Of a stretch of 64,000 nt of DNA, positions 28,625-39,389 are shown piece after piece. The translations under genes were made by a program, and so were the position numbers. Within the stretch, counting starts at the first letter, position 1. Every line of letters begins with the position of its first letter. The DNA lies in the NCBI GenBank assembly GCA_905221605.1, contig CAJNDS010002457.1:387501-451500 (forward strand), written 5' to 3'. The stretch is from Symbiodinium natans (Eukaryota; Sar; Dinophyceae; Suessiales; Symbiodiniaceae). The notes beneath the pieces are model-generated. The model saw only the letters and a program-made list of their open reading frames with translations, searched no databases and was not told where the DNA came from.

Positions 28625-28850
28625 ACCCTAAACCCTATAAACCCTAAACCCTAAACAACCCTAAACCCTAAACCCCCCTAAACCCTAAACCCTAAACCCT
28701 AAACCCTAAACGCTAAACCCTAAACCCTAAACCCTAAGCCCTAAGCCCTAAACCCTAAACCCTAAACCCTAAACCCTAAACCCTAAACCCTAAACCCTAA
28801 ACCCTAAACCCTAAACCCTAAACCCTAAACCCATCCTAAACCCTAAACGT
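28625..28850. repeat. Longest CCCTAAA-rich stretch
   Basis: More than 25 units, with a few interrupted or variant copies, separate the exons at 28530 and 28856. Confidence 0.95.
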
Positions 28851-28855
28851 CCTGA

Positions 28856-28917
28856 GGTGGCTGAGCCGCCCCGGACAGGCTGGTCAATGCCGGACGAGGC
28901 CCGCGGTGGATTTGGGG
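28856..28917 (+). CDS. Exon ending exactly at an F2 element
   Basis: CCTGAG precedes. The frame reads VAEPPRTGWSMPDEARGGFG. The next bases GTCCACGAAATC are both a GT donor and the F2 left end. Confidence 0.5.
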
Positions 28918-29008
28918 GCGGTCCACGAAATCAGGGGCCCCTAAAATAGATCCCCAAACAGTAGGATCCCCTTATAATAAGGACCCCAATGAGGTACCCT
29001 TAATATCG
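28918..29008. mobile_element. Element family F2 acting as intron
   Basis: The left end GTCCACGAAATCAGGGGCCC and right ATATCGTAAAGCCAG are inverted relatives (ACGAAAT/ATATCGT), with CAGTAGGATCCCCTTATAAT in the body. It begins GT and ends AG. Confidence 0.6.
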
Positions 29009-29375
29009 TAAAGCCAGTTTGGGAAGTTTCGGGATTTCGAGTTTCGGGTTTCGGGTGGGGTTTAGGGTTTAGGGCTAGGGTTTAGGGTTTAGGGTTTTGC
29101 GGGTTTCGGGCTAAGGGTTGTGCTTGGCCCCCGGCAGTTCTGCCTCTAGTTTCAGTATGTTGCAATTGAGCGGAGCTTTGCCCCGGTACCCGGATGCACA
29201 TGGGTTTAGGCTTCGGGTTGGGTCCAGTTGCAAAGTGGTTCGGGTGGAGGGCTCCCAGTTTTTTCTCTAAATACAGGGGTCCTTCAAAATTGGGGAACCC
29301 GCCATGCGGTTCCCATGTACAAAAGATCTTGAGCCCCAAAGCGCTTAGGCGAGGCAGGCGAGCCTACCTGGAGGT

Positions 29376-29484
29376 ATTACCCAACTATATCTGTACTTAT
29401 AACCCAATTAGAAACCTATTGGGGTACTTGAGGGGCTCATAAGTGGGTGCTAACTGGGTACTACGCACGCCTGAAGCTCCCAAG
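29376..29484. mobile_element. Element family F4
   Basis: The left CTGGAGGTATTACCC and right GAAGCTCCCAAGTAAG ends, with GTACTTATAACCC inside, match other F4 copies. Confidence 0.5.
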
Positions 29485-29939
29485 TAAGCCCTAAACCCCA
29501 AGCGGCGCAAGCTGTAGATGTCGGAAGTGGGCCCCCCCAAGTCAGGATTTTAGGGTTCAGGGTTCAGGGCAGAGGGTTTACAGCTTAGGAGCTGGGGCCT
29601 TGGTTTTTTGGGGTTCAGAAGAGGGTTGACGGGGTTCAGAAGAGGGTTTTCAGGGCTGAAATGCCTGGTGCAAGTTCTCCAACGTAAGGTCCCCTTTTTT
29701 GGGAAACCCTATCTGGTACGGCAGGCACCTCATGTAGAGAACTACCCTTTAGAGGGTTGGTAGGGCCTCACGGGCTAGGACCCAGACTAGGCCCTTCCTT
29801 TGTTTTTCCAGGGTTCAGGGTTTAGCATAATCACCTTTAAACCAAAGATTCCCTCAACCCTAAACGCTAAACCCCCCACCCCCCCCCCTCCCCCCTTTGG
29901 GCTGCTGGAGGCCAGGGTTGACGGTTTGAGTTTAGGCTT

Positions 29940-30050
29940 GAACCAGCCCCAGTGCCTCAGGGATTGCAAGCCATGCATCAAGTGCGGTCAGGAGCGAGGC
30001 GTTTTGCCTAAGAAGTTCTTCACCAGCGGCCTCCAGAAAATGGGCGTGAA
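29940..30050 (+). CDS. Putative exon with a Cys pair
   Basis: AGTTTAG precedes. The frame reads CLRDCKPCIKCGQERGVLPK and then KFFTSGLQKMG, possibly a small zinc-binding segment (CxxCxxC). Confidence 0.5.
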
Positions 30051-30173
30051 GGCTGAGGCAAGGGGGCACCTTTTCGTATTTAATAAGAAGCTGTTTTGGG
30101 TTTCCATGGGTTCTACTTGACAAGCTTGGGTTAGGTGATGCCGCCCGTGGTGGCCTTCGTGCTTTGAACTTAG

Positions 30174-30225
30174 GGCCCGCGGCTCGCGAGCACTGGCACA
30201 TCTGCCTCGACCTCCCATTCCTCAG
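30174..30225 (+). CDS. Putative exon
   Basis: The frame reads PAAREHWHICLDLPFLRG with C/G-rich third positions. The borders are uncertain. Confidence 0.4.
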
Positions 30226-30261
30226 GGGTAGCCTTTGCGCCTGCTGAGACCTGGACTGCAG

Positions 30262-30312
30262 GTCATCGATGCCATGTGGCAGAAGTTTGAGGCCAAGGCC
30301 GTCGTCTCATGT
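30262..30312 (+). CDS. Putative exon
   Basis: GACTGCAG precedes. The frame reads VIDAMWQKFEAKAVVSC. It may follow the segment at 30174 in one gene. Confidence 0.45.
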
Positions 30313-30584
30313 TCCAGGGTTTCGGGCCAAAACTTAGTAGTAGGGTAGGTAACCTTGAACCTTTTTAAAGTAATATAATCCCCCTTATAATCCCAAAGGT
30401 TAACCTTTAGTTTCCCTGGGTACTGGAGGAATGGGTTTATGATTGAGTTCCGGGGGTATTGCTACATCGCCCTTGGGAATTATTTTTGTATTTTGTATAA
30501 CAAAACTCAAGAGGATATTAAAATATTATCTTTATTAAGGTTCTAAAGAGGAGTATAGATTGGGGTATCCGACCATTGCGCCAG

Positions 30585-30656
30585 GTCGAGGAGATATGCA
30601 GGGTCAAAGGCGAGCCTGATGAAGCAAGGCCTCCACTACCTTACAGCATTAGCTGA
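30585..30656 (+). CDS. Putative terminal exon
   Basis: GCGCCAG precedes. The frame reads VEEICRVKGEPDEARPPLPY and then SIS before TGA. It is the last convincing exon before the heptamer-free island. Confidence 0.5.
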   Translation, partial: VEEICRVKGEPDEARPPLPYSIS

Positions 30657-30694
30657 GACAACCTAGGGTTTAGGGTTTAGGGTTTAGGGTTTAG

Positions 30695-30817
30695 GAATAT
30701 GATGAAGAATCGCAGGCCCCTCTAGCTGCTCTAGCCGAGCACCGAAAGAATTCCCGTTCTGCTGCCGCGACCACGATGACTGAGCTTATTCCTAGGAATC
30801 TATACAAACGATCTTAG
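30695..30817 (+). CDS. Open frame after a heptamer acceptor
   Basis: The last heptamers of this half end TTTAG|GAATATG. The frame reads EYDEESQAPLAALAEHRKNS and continues 20 codons to TAG. It may be an alternative last exon of the gene to the left. Confidence 0.35.
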   Translation, partial: EYDEESQAPLAALAEHRKNSRSAAATTMTELIPRNLYKRS

Positions 30818-31335
30818 AGTCACGTGAGCCTGCTTAAATCTCCAGTGCCGTTTCCTTGGAATGGAGTGAGTTCAGATTAAAAGGCAGACAATACGAAGAC
30901 TCTTCCCAAGCCCTCCTTAAGTCGTACACCAACCCTTTTGGAGATTGCTGCGGGTGGCTGCAAATGGGCTAAGTAGGATAGGATTGGCTGCTTCTGCCCT
31001 CTGGCCAGGACCCGGCCAAGCCGCAGGACGTCTCAACATGGGCCCTTCAGGGGCTGAGTACTTGTCTTGGGTTCAACTAGGGGGTGGGGGTGTGTCATGA
31101 TCAGTACCGCAGAGGGGCGGTCGGCAAACGGCTTGCGCAAGGAGAGCTAAGCGAAGCGGAGCATGGTGTTCCTGCATCGCACAAGCTGCTTGCGAAAACG
31201 ACCTTGGCAAGAGATTTTGTTGTGCTTGCCGTCGCACGATCAAAACCTTGCCACAGCCGACCCGGCACAAGTTGAGTTAGCAGTTTCTCAGCGCCCCGAG
31301 GGCGCTGGACTACGTTTGATGAACTACATTTGCAC
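30818..31335. other. Upstream region of the beta-helix gene
   Basis: No heptamers and no convincing exon. ORFs here overlap one another on both strands. The segment probably holds the 5' untranslated region and the trans-splice acceptor. No TATA-type promoter is evident, as is usual in dinoflagellates. Confidence 0.4.
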
Positions 31336-34300
31336 ATGCCTATATCTGAAATCTTTTTCCATGCAAGAGGCTTGAAGTGGCCCTGCAGATTGGGCTGGAC
31401 TGCTTGGCTCGTGGTGGTCCTCAGTGCTGCCGAGCGCATCTACCAGCACATCGAGGACGAGGAGCAGCTGTTCCAGCCATTCCCGACGTCCTGCTCTGGA
31501 ACCTTGGAGTTGCGAGGCAATTACACCTTAAACGAGGCCACCACCATCCTGGCCCCTTGCCACCTGCTGGGCCGGGCCACGGTGGTCCTTCAGGCGCCGC
31601 TGACCTTTGCAGCCGAGACTGTCCTGGAGGCTAGGTAGGCCCCGGGTACATTTTTATGTTTTCTCCTTTTGGGTTTGAGAGGATGATATTTAGGAAATTT
31701 TTTCAGAGGGTTTTAAGGGCCATCCTAGGAGGGCAACATCGCCTGGATCGGGGCACGACTTGGCCAGCCATGTGTGATTGCCAGGCGTGGGTTAACGGTC
31801 GGCACGGGTGCTTTGGAGGAGCGGATTGCCTTCAGCGGCTGCCATAGTGAGGAGATGGCTGGGGCGCTGCTTGTGGAAGAGGACCTGGTGGAGTCTTCCC
31901 GGGCCACGCTGCATGTGGAAAACTGCAGCAGCCAGGCCGATGGCGGCGGTGTGGTTGTGGGAGGTAACTTGGAGGTCCGAGGCTCGGTCGCCGTGAGGAA
32001 CTGCCGCGCAGGAGCCTCAGGCGGTGGAGTTCATGTCGCCGGCGCCCTCTCACAGCTAGGGCCGCTAGGGGCCCTGGACTTCGACAACTGCACCGCCGGC
32101 AGGGCAGGCGGTGCGCTGTATGTTGGAACCTGGACCCAGCTCGACGGCTCCGCGCGCTTCAGCAACTGCCAGGCCTCTGCAGGCGGCGCCGTCTTCAGCA
32201 GTCGTGATGTCCAGCTTGGAGGGATCAACCGATTCGACAAGTGTGAAGCAGTTCTCCAGGGAGGAGAGGGCGGCTGCATGAACATCAAGGCAGGAAACCT
32301 CACCCAACGTGGAGGCATAGCGGAGTTCCAAAAGTGCGGCACAGCGGCCTCCGGTGGTGGAGCTGCGGTTGCAGGTTATGTTGTCCAACAACGAGGGGTC
32401 ATCAAGTTCACCGATTGCGTAGCTCGTGCTGGCAGTGGTGGCGGTTTGTTCTTGACGGGCCAACTTTATCAGATGAGCATGGGCGCCATGGAGTTCAGCG
32501 GATGCAGCAGTGCACACAAAATGGTATATGGTGGAGGGGGGCTGTATGTTATCGGGGATGTTCAACTTCAAGGACGTGTGTCCTTGATCCGTTGCACTAC
32601 AAAGGGCGGTCCTTCCAGCTTTGGTGGTGGAGCAATGATTGAAGGCTTTCTCACTCAACTCAGTGGGAACCTGACATTTGCAGGATGTGAAGCCATGATG
32701 GGAGGCGGATTGTACACATCTGGATTTGTGCAGGAGGGTGGCCAGCTGCACTTCGCAAATTGCGGGCCCGGGCGAGGATGGGGAGAAGGCGACCAAGGAG
32801 GAGGAGCAATGATGTGCGAAGGTTCAGTCACCTTCAATGGCACCAACTCTTTTACCAACTGCAACACCAAAGGGTCTGGAGGATGTCTGGTGGCTGATGA
32901 TGGCCTGACCCAGCACGGTGGCGTCACTTCGTTCAGACATTGCGAAGCTGGGGAGGAAGGAGGTGCCATGCAGGTGAATGGCAATTTGCATCAGATGGAG
33001 GGTGCGTTAGAGTTCTCCGAGTGTCGTTCCACAGGTCGTGGAGGTTGCCTGGTGACGGACAGGTTCCACCAGTCGGCCGGCTCTTTGCGCTTGACCCACT
33101 GTCAGTCTCATGAGAGTGGAGGAGCGATGCTCAGCTACGGCTCTATGGATCTCAACGGTACGAACTCCTTCGCCAACTCGTCAGCCAAAGGGTCAGGAGG
33201 ATGTTTGCTGGTCAGGGGTGGTAACCTCACGCAACATGACGGACTTACCGAGTTTAACAGCTGTAAGGCCCTTGTGGGGAGAGGCGGTGGTATGCAGGTC
33301 GCTGGTGGCCTGATGCTCAAGTCTGGTAACATGAGCTTTAGCAACTGCAGGTCTTCCTCCGACGGTGGAGGTGCATTTGTAGAAAGCGTGGAGGTCTACG
33401 CGCAACTCACCTTCCGGACATGCGTCGCCACTGGTTCGGGCTCGGGCGGATGTTTGTTCGTGGGTGAGGGAGTCCTACTCCAGCACAGTGACATGTTCTT
33501 CCAGGACTGCGTCGCCGAAAGTTATGAGGGTGGAGGGGGCATTCTAGTGAGAAACGGCGACCTCAAGCAGATTGGTGGGTCGATCCGCTTTGTTGATTGC
33601 TCAGCGGTTTATGGGTCAGGAGGCGGACTCCGACTACAGAATGGCTCCCTTCATCAGAGTGTCGATGGAAGCCTTGGGTTCATGGGCTGCAATGCCGACG
33701 TTGGCGGCGGTCTGTCAGTGAAGGGTCATGCCGTTCTCCATGGCTCCACAAGCGTGAGCATGTGCTCTGCGTACAGCCTCCACAAAGGGGGCGGCGGGTT
33801 TTACATTGAGAGAGGCTTGCAAATGCACGGCAGCATTGATTTGTCGGCGTGTCGAACCTTGGGCTCTGGTGGCTGCGTGCATGTAGCGAGAGGCAGCATC
33901 AGGATGCATGGCAACATGTCGTTGAGAAACTGCAGTGCCCACCAAAGCGGAGGGGGAGCTTACGTGTTCGGACCACTGACGCAGTATGGGACTAGCAGGC
34001 TAGAGTTTCTGGATTGCTCAGTCTTTCGGCATCATGGAGGAGGCATGACAGCCCGGAGGCTGAGGAGTAATGGCTATATACATTTTGAAAGATGTACAGC
34101 TGGTATGGTCAAGGGAAACGGAGGGGGTCTTGCGATTCTGGGGGAAGTGCAACAGAGCGGGTCCATGAGTTTCCTCCAGTGCGCAGCTGGTGGGAAGGGC
34201 GGTGGCCTCTATTTCCGTTCCAGCCACCGTAGCTTTTTGCAACAAGTCAGCTTTGACAAGTGCAGCGCAGGGAGTTTGGCGGGGTCGCTCTATGCAAACG

Positions 34301-35699
34301 GCTCCATGACAATTGCTGACTTGAAGCTCCTTGGGTGTGGTGGGAACAGCGCTTGCATCGATGTGGATGGCCAGCTTGAAGTACCACATGTCTCGATGCA
34401 GAGCCAGGAAAGTACCAGCATCAGAGCCATGGACTTGAAATTAATGAACGTCAGCTGCCTCAACATGACGGCCTGCCATTTGTTGGCACCAAAGTCCAAT
34501 CGCAGCATTGCCGAGCTGCTTTGCCCGGTCGGCACTGGTGTCAATGACACGGAAAGTGAGAAGGCCTGCAGTGCCTGTCACGACAAGTTCACCCAGATCC
34601 ATCCCAGCACAACACAGGCTTGCTGGTCTTGCCCAGAGGAGAACGATTTCTGCTATGCCACACAGTTCAAGATGAAGCCTGGCTATGCGGTCGAACGTGA
34701 GAATGTAAGCTTCACAGTGTTTTGCCCGAACCCAGCTGCATGTCCAGGCGGAATTTCGAAAGCTTTCAGCACAATGTGTGCGACCGGCTACACAGGAAAA
34801 GCATGCACCAGCTGCGAATCTGGCTTTGGTGTTTCTGACAACAGCGTGCTGATGTGCACTCAGTGTGCCACTCTGTGGTGGAACAAGTGTGCCCAGTGGT
34901 GCTATGTGCTCTTAAAGCGTGTGGGGCTGTTCGGCATGGCCGCAGCCAGTGCACTAACGGGCGACGCAGAACGGAAGCCCAGCAGCGTCCTCATCAACCA
35001 GTTGATGTCCTTTGCCACTGTGGCAGGCATGCTGCTGGTGGTCATGGCTCAAACAGAAGCTTTGAGGCAGATCCGCGCGAGTGCTGGCCACATCTTTCTT
35101 GCCGTCTTTAGGGCAGTGGAGTTCTTTGCCGATGCATCGTCGGGCCAAGGTGTGACCGAGAGCTCCGTGCTCAGCACGTCTTCTGGTTGCTTGCTGCAGT
35201 ACTTGGGCTTCACTGGCTTTCTTTGGCAGGCCGGGGCAAAGGAGCACAAAGCCACAGCAGAACGTCAGTGACTTTTGCACGCTTGAAATTCTTTTTCTCT
35301 ACGACATCTCAGACACCTAGTAGAGGTGATTGATTTGAGATCTGGCCTGGCCTGCAGCCTCCACGGATTTGAGCAAGCACATGGGGCAAGCACGTCCAGC
35401 AGACATGCTCTCACGTGCGCAAGTTTACGAAAATGCCCAAGTGACAGTGCTTACAAGCATAAGCTGCCGAGGATGCGCGAAAGAATTGTTGAGTTGTTGT
35501 GTTCTCCCTGTACACAGACATGTCTGCGCAGACGCAAAGACACACAGACACACAGGCACAGAGGCACAGAGGCACACAGACACACAGACACACACAGAAA
35601 CACAGACACACAGACACACAGACACACAGACACACAGACACGCAGACACGCAGACACGCAGACACGAACGCACACGCACGCACGCACGCACCGACCCAC

Positions 35700-35745
<46 letters not shown>

Positions 35746-36685
35746 GATGGACCATCACGGATCCAATCTGAGCTGCGATTGCCTATAGCCCCCTTAGGAA
35801 TCAGTCTGCATTTGCATTGATATATAACCCCAGGAAATAATAAACAACTTTTTCAAAAATGAGGTTAGGGAGTAGAGATCGTGACAGGCCCACCTCCTCC
35901 ACGGGCTGCTGCCTGTCCTGCTGGTTGCCGGGCTTGCGGCGTGTCTTCCCTCCAAGAAGCGGGGTGTAGCGCTGCTAGTTGGCATGAACTGCTTCTGGCC
36001 TGAATTCTTCAGCTTCTTCGGGAAGCACCTGTACTGCTTCCAGTACGCGCGGGCGGATGTCAAGAGCGACGCCTATGAGTGCCCATTCTTGCCAAACTAT
36101 TCAGGTCGCATAATGTTAAGAATCTTCGTGGTGGTGCTGGCTCTGGCTGCAGCTGACTCATGGCTCTGGCTGTCCATGTCTGGAGACAAGAAGCCACCTC
36201 TCCATGTGCTTTATGTGACCAACCCGTACAGACAAAGCATGAGCCTCTGGGAGTCGGAACGGCTCTTGCGGAAGACCATGCTCACCATGGCTGTGTCAGT
36301 GCTGCCTATCACCTCATCCCCAGCCCTTCAGCTTGTGTGCATCAGCTCCATTGTCATGGTATCCTTGGTTCTCTATGCCGCGCTGCTTCCATACAAAGCC
36401 CTACGGTGGAATCTGACAGAGTGTGCACTTCTCATCACAGCAGCGTTCATGTCAGTGATGGTTAGCGGCCTTACAGCTTATGATACCTACTGGGGCCGGC
36501 GAATTGACTTGGAATACTTCATGATTCTGGCGACGATGGGCTTGGCCGGCAACATTTTCTTGGTGATGACATACTTAATCTACAAGGAACTCATGCTTGA
36601 GTGGGGCTACACAAAACGGAGTGATGAAGCCGAGCGGCCCGCGGATGGAACGAACGATTCCTTGCTATGGGCGAAGTTCATTTGA
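31336..36685 (+). CDS. Pmp-repeat beta-helix, Cys-rich, multi-pass membrane protein (3 exons)
   Basis: Exons 31336-31629, 31732-35229 and 35888-36685 join in phase to a 1529-residue protein. The first ATG in frame (31336) is followed by a hydrophobic stretch (about residues 20-32), so the protein enters the secretory route. Residues of about 105-1010 carry some 35 imperfect repeats of about 25 residues with an FxxCxA / GGGxxVxGxLxQ pattern, like the GGAI/FxxN repeats of chlamydial polymorphic membrane proteins; they should form a right-handed beta-helix. A Cys-rich region (about 1025-1145, CPVGTGVN... CSACHDKF... CATGYTGKACTSCESGFG) resembles GCC2/GCC3 or EGF-like modules. At least six hydrophobic helices follow (near 1160, 1187-1204, 1265-1284, 1340-1360, 1400-1434, 1444-1496), and the tail is cytosolic-looking. 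Such proteins are numerous in dinoflagellates and thought to be surface proteins; the ligand is unknown. Alternative: a TRP-like channel module at the C-terminus. Confidence 0.85.
31630..31731 (+). mobile_element. Intron 1 of the beta-helix gene, F7 introner-like element
   Basis: The intron is GC-AG (GAG|GCTAGG ... CTAGGAG|GGC, with GGAGG repeated at both borders). Over its whole length it resembles 56470-56567 (GGTAGGCCC, ACATTT, TTGGGTTT, TTTTTCAG, GGGTTTT, CCATCCT in the same order) and 52733-52808 (GCTAGGTTGGCCCTTGG ... TTTTCAGAGGCTTTTAAGGG). This is the best case for an intron that is a copy of a dispersed element. Confidence 0.7.
35230..35887 (+). other. Intron 2 of the beta-helix gene
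   Basis: The GC-AG intron lies between TGGCAG|GCCGGG and TGACAG|GCCCAC, and CAGGCC is present at both borders. Splicing joins LGFTGFLWQ to AHLLHGLLPVLL in phase 0. The intron has a long (ACACAG)n/(CA)n block at 35541-35742 and no heptamers. Confidence 0.65.
35541..35742. repeat. (ACACAG)n and (CA)n microsatellite
   Basis: Hexamer units ACACAG grade into CACG units and then a pure CA run (35704-35742). Open frames of alternating Val-Cys or Thr-His here are artefacts of the repeat. Confidence 0.95.
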
Positions 36686-37386
36686 TGCCATGTCTGAGTG
36701 CGCTAAAACGTGCAGCTTTCATGTTGACCTGGACATGCAGGCTGTGAAAGAATGGCGTGCTCTGAGCCACCCCCAAAATCCGAATATTCGATTGCCACAC
36801 ACAGCGATTTGAATGTCAGATGCCCCACACAGCCTCGCCACAATCCCGTTGCCAACCCTCACGTTGCCAAGCTGCACAGCTCTGGGGCCTCACCTCGGCA
36901 TTCAAGAATTGAGGGTGTGGGCCTTGCTTTTTTGGACAATGCTCTCTGCCTGCCTTCCCAAGGAACCAGCCGTTGTCCTACTTGGAGAATTAGGGATTCC
37001 CTTTGAGGGTTGTATATGGTACCGAATGCCGCATTCCCTACCAACCGGCCCTGGTGCAACAACCATCACTGGCAGGACGCCGAGCCGTGTGCCTTCCGAA
37101 GGAAGGGAGGCCGGCCGGGAGCTGCTGCGAATCTTCGTGACTCTTATGTTGTACGTTGTAGTTTACTGCTTTAGTTGGTACTTGTATGTTGGTTCCCTGC
37201 TACTTTGAGATTGTCTTCTGGCTCTTCGTCTCCTTGTCGATACTAACAGTGATCCTACCGCTGTTATTCTGGCCCGTGGGTTGCCAGCGGCCTACTCTGC
37301 TGATGATCCCCAGCTCTTTTGCGACCCTAAGCCCTGCATAAACCCTACATAAGCCCTAAGCCGTAACCCTAAACCTAAACCACAGA
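36686..37386. other. 3' flank of the beta-helix gene
   Basis: No heptamers until 37325. A 131-codon ATG-started open frame (36813-37208) ends in a hydrophobic segment (LMLYVVVYCFSWYLYVGSLL). It could be chance in the 3' untranslated region or a small membrane protein; I cannot decide. Confidence 0.3.
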
Positions 37387-37491
37387 GTGTCAGTGCGACC
37401 GGGGCCGCTGCGAGTGCGCGAGTCGAAGCCCTGAACTTTTCATCCCTGCGATGCGGGTCGCCCAGCTCTGGAGGAGGGACAACCGTCTCCT
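37387..37491 (+). CDS. Exon, Cys-rich
   Basis: ACCACAG precedes. The frame reads CQCDRGRCECASRSPELFIP and then AMRVAQLWRRDNR, ending at an F1 element. EGF-like spacing of Cys is possible. Confidence 0.55.
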
Positions 37492-37594
37492 ACTATTTGC
37501 TTGAGAAGCTCAACAAGTAAAAAACATGATAATCTCTATATTTCCCTTATAAGGAAGAATATTTTGTTTTTGGGTGTTCTGAAGCAATTGGCAG
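37492..37594. mobile_element. Element family F1 acting as intron
   Basis: ACTATTTGCTTGAGAAGC and GTTCTGAAGCAATTGGCAG flank a CCCTTATAAGGAAGA core. It lies exactly between two coding segments and ends AG. Confidence 0.7.
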
Positions 37595-37684
37595 TCTCGA
37601 GACGCACTATCACAGCGGATGGTGGTAGAACTGGTGCTTCCTGGGATTTTGTTTAAGGCTCCTAGTGGTTTGGAAGGAAGATAG
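37595..37684 (+). CDS. Putative terminal exon
   Basis: The F1 end TTGGCAG precedes. The frame reads SRDALSQRMVVELVLPGILF and then KAPSGLEGR before TAG at 37682-37684. Confidence 0.5.
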   Translation, partial: SRDALSQRMVVELVLPGILFKAPSGLEGR

Positions 37685-37839
37685 AAGGTAATTGTGGGTG
37701 GTATTTTGATCAACTCCCATATGGCTCTTCCGATACCAGCATGGCCATAAGGAAAAATGCCTTGCCCAGAACCCTTTCTACCCTGAACCGAGAGCCTGGG
37801 AACCCTGACCCGAGAGCCCTAAACCTCTGCCTGTTCAGC

Positions 37840-37893
37840 ACTTCGTTTCGACGATGAGTGGGCGAGCTTAGAGAATCCGCCCTGCGACGTGTA
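37840..37893 (+). CDS. Putative exon
   Basis: CTGTTCAG precedes. The frame reads LRFDDEWASLENPPCDV, closed by TAG or spliced before it. Confidence 0.45.
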
Positions 37894-38281
37894 GAGCTCA
37901 GGAGGAGTTGTGGTTGGGTTTTGGGTTTAGGGCTTAGGGTTTAGGGTTTATGTTTAGGGCTCAGGGCTTAGGGTGCAGGGCCTCAGCCTTTCCCGGAAAC
38001 CCAAAGCAAAAACATGACAAACGAACCCTTTTGAATGAGGAAGAAGCCTTTAGCTATAGAGGGATCCATATCCTGATTCTGATACGCTCCTTAGTGCAAG
38101 AGGTGTTGGGCTTTCTGGGAACAGTACAGGTTTTAAGGCTGGATTGGTTCAGCGAATCTGGTGGCCCTGTTGAGGGTCCACCCCCAAAACTCTGGCCCTA
38201 AACCCTAAACAACCCTACACTCTAAACCCTAAACCCGAAACCCTAACCCCAAACCCCAAACCCCCGCACATTTGTAGCCCT

Positions 38282-38485
38282 TTGTGGCTCCGGCGTCATC
38301 GCTGCTACTTTTGTGCTCTCAAATTTGATTTCTCTTCTAAGTCCGAACGTTTTCTTAGACGTTGCCCTGACAGAAACTTGCTTGATTCGCAGCTGGCCCA
38401 GCATTGGCTGGATCAAATCACTGCTGCTCTCACAATGCTTGATAACATAATTTCCAGATTGGCCAGAAATGACGATGCGGTTTGA
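38282..38485 (+). CDS. Open frame, Cys/Arg-rich then helical
   Basis: The frame reads WLRRHRCYFCALKFDFSSKS, FLRRCPDRNLLDSQLAQHWL and DNIISRLARNDDAV before TGA. The composition is protein-like throughout. An acceptor at GATTCGCAG (about 38390) may split it. No family recognised. Confidence 0.45.
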   Translation: MWLRRHRCYFCALKFDFSSKSERFLRRCPDRNLLDSQLAQHWLDQITAALTMLDNIISRLARNDDAV

Positions 38486-38712
38486 CCCGCACTTACCTGC
38501 CAAAACTAACAGTATCACCTGAAGCGCATTCCTGCGCAAGTGGCATTCTTGAGAGTGTACAAACCACTCCTGTATCACCTTCGACGTAACAGACTTCGGT
38601 CCGATTCAACCCCAAACCCCAAACCCCAAACCCCAAACCCCAAACCCTAAACCCGAAACCCTAAACCCTAAACCCTAAACAGACAGGACCCCCTGCACCC
38701 TTCAGCTCTAAG

Positions 38713-38794
38713 CTGCCGAATCTCCGACAGCAAGGCCGCAGCAGCCTGGAAGGCTGGCGTGGCCGAGCTCCAGGCCTTCTTTGGGAAAGGCTGA
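38713..38794 (+). CDS. Putative terminal exon, Ala-rich
   Basis: CTCTAAG precedes. The frame reads CRISDSKAAAAWKAGVAELQ and then AFFGKG before TGA at 38792, with C/G-rich third positions. Confidence 0.55.
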
Positions 38795-38878
38795 GGGTTT
38801 TGGCCCTAAACCCTAAACCCTAAACCCTAAACCCTAAACCCTAAACCCTAAACAGGGCTTGGAGTCCCCCCTGCCCCA

Positions 38879-38943
38879 GAAAAAAAGCCCAAGAAACCCT
38901 GAAACCAGGAGCACACTGGATTTCCTGATGAGGATCCCTGTGC
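38879..38943 (+). CDS. Putative exon before an F1 element
   Basis: TGCCCCAG precedes. The frame reads SPRNPETRSTLDFLMRIPVH and ends at the F1 element 38944-39057. Confidence 0.4.
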
Positions 38944-39057
38944 ACCATTTGCTTAAGAACACCAAAAAATGAAAAAAGACAATCCCCAAATTGCCCTGAA
39001 AAGGAAGATTTCTGTATTTCCCTGTCTTTTTTTTTGGGGGGGTTCTTAAGCAAGCAG
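38944..39057. mobile_element. Element family F1 acting as intron
   Basis: CACCATTTGCTTAAGAACAC and GGTTCTTAAGCAAGCAGTGG are the inverted ends. It separates two coding-looking segments. Confidence 0.7.
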
Positions 39058-39134
39058 TGGGCCCTGAGTATTGTCCCTTTACCTTCTTTAAAGGGTTCTG
39101 GCGCATGGGCTCTTGGGTTGCACAGGGCATCTAA
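39057..39134 (+). CDS. Putative terminal exon
   Basis: The F1 end AGCAAGCAG precedes. The frame reads GPEYCPFTFFKGFWRMGSWV and then AQGI before TAA. Confidence 0.45.
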   Translation: MGPEYCPFTFFKGFWRMGSWVAQGI

Positions 39135-39389
39135 GGGGGTCCCCGTTTAAGGGCCCATATGAAGGGACCATGCAACTACGATTGTTTCTGAATGGGTATT
39201 TGGCCTCCTGGCGACCTTGGCAGTCGGGTTTGGGGATATAGGGTTTCGGGGTCTACAAAATACGGTTTAGGGATACTTGGGGTAAAGGTGGGGTCTTATG
39301 GGCATTAATGAGTGCTGGACTTTGTGCACCCGTACTGTCTTCGGCAGCTGTGAAAAGTACAGGCGCCGACAATCTTCCTCTTTAGGGCA

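Noticed and set aside
31725-35280. Minus-strand and shifted frames of up to 243 codons within 31.7-35.3 kb
   Set aside because: They are shadows of the long beta-helix exon, whose Gly/Cys repeat structure explains them.
35411-35758. Minus-strand open frames of alternating Val and Cys
   Set aside because: They are translations of the (CA)n/(ACACAG)n microsatellite in intron 2 of the beta-helix gene.
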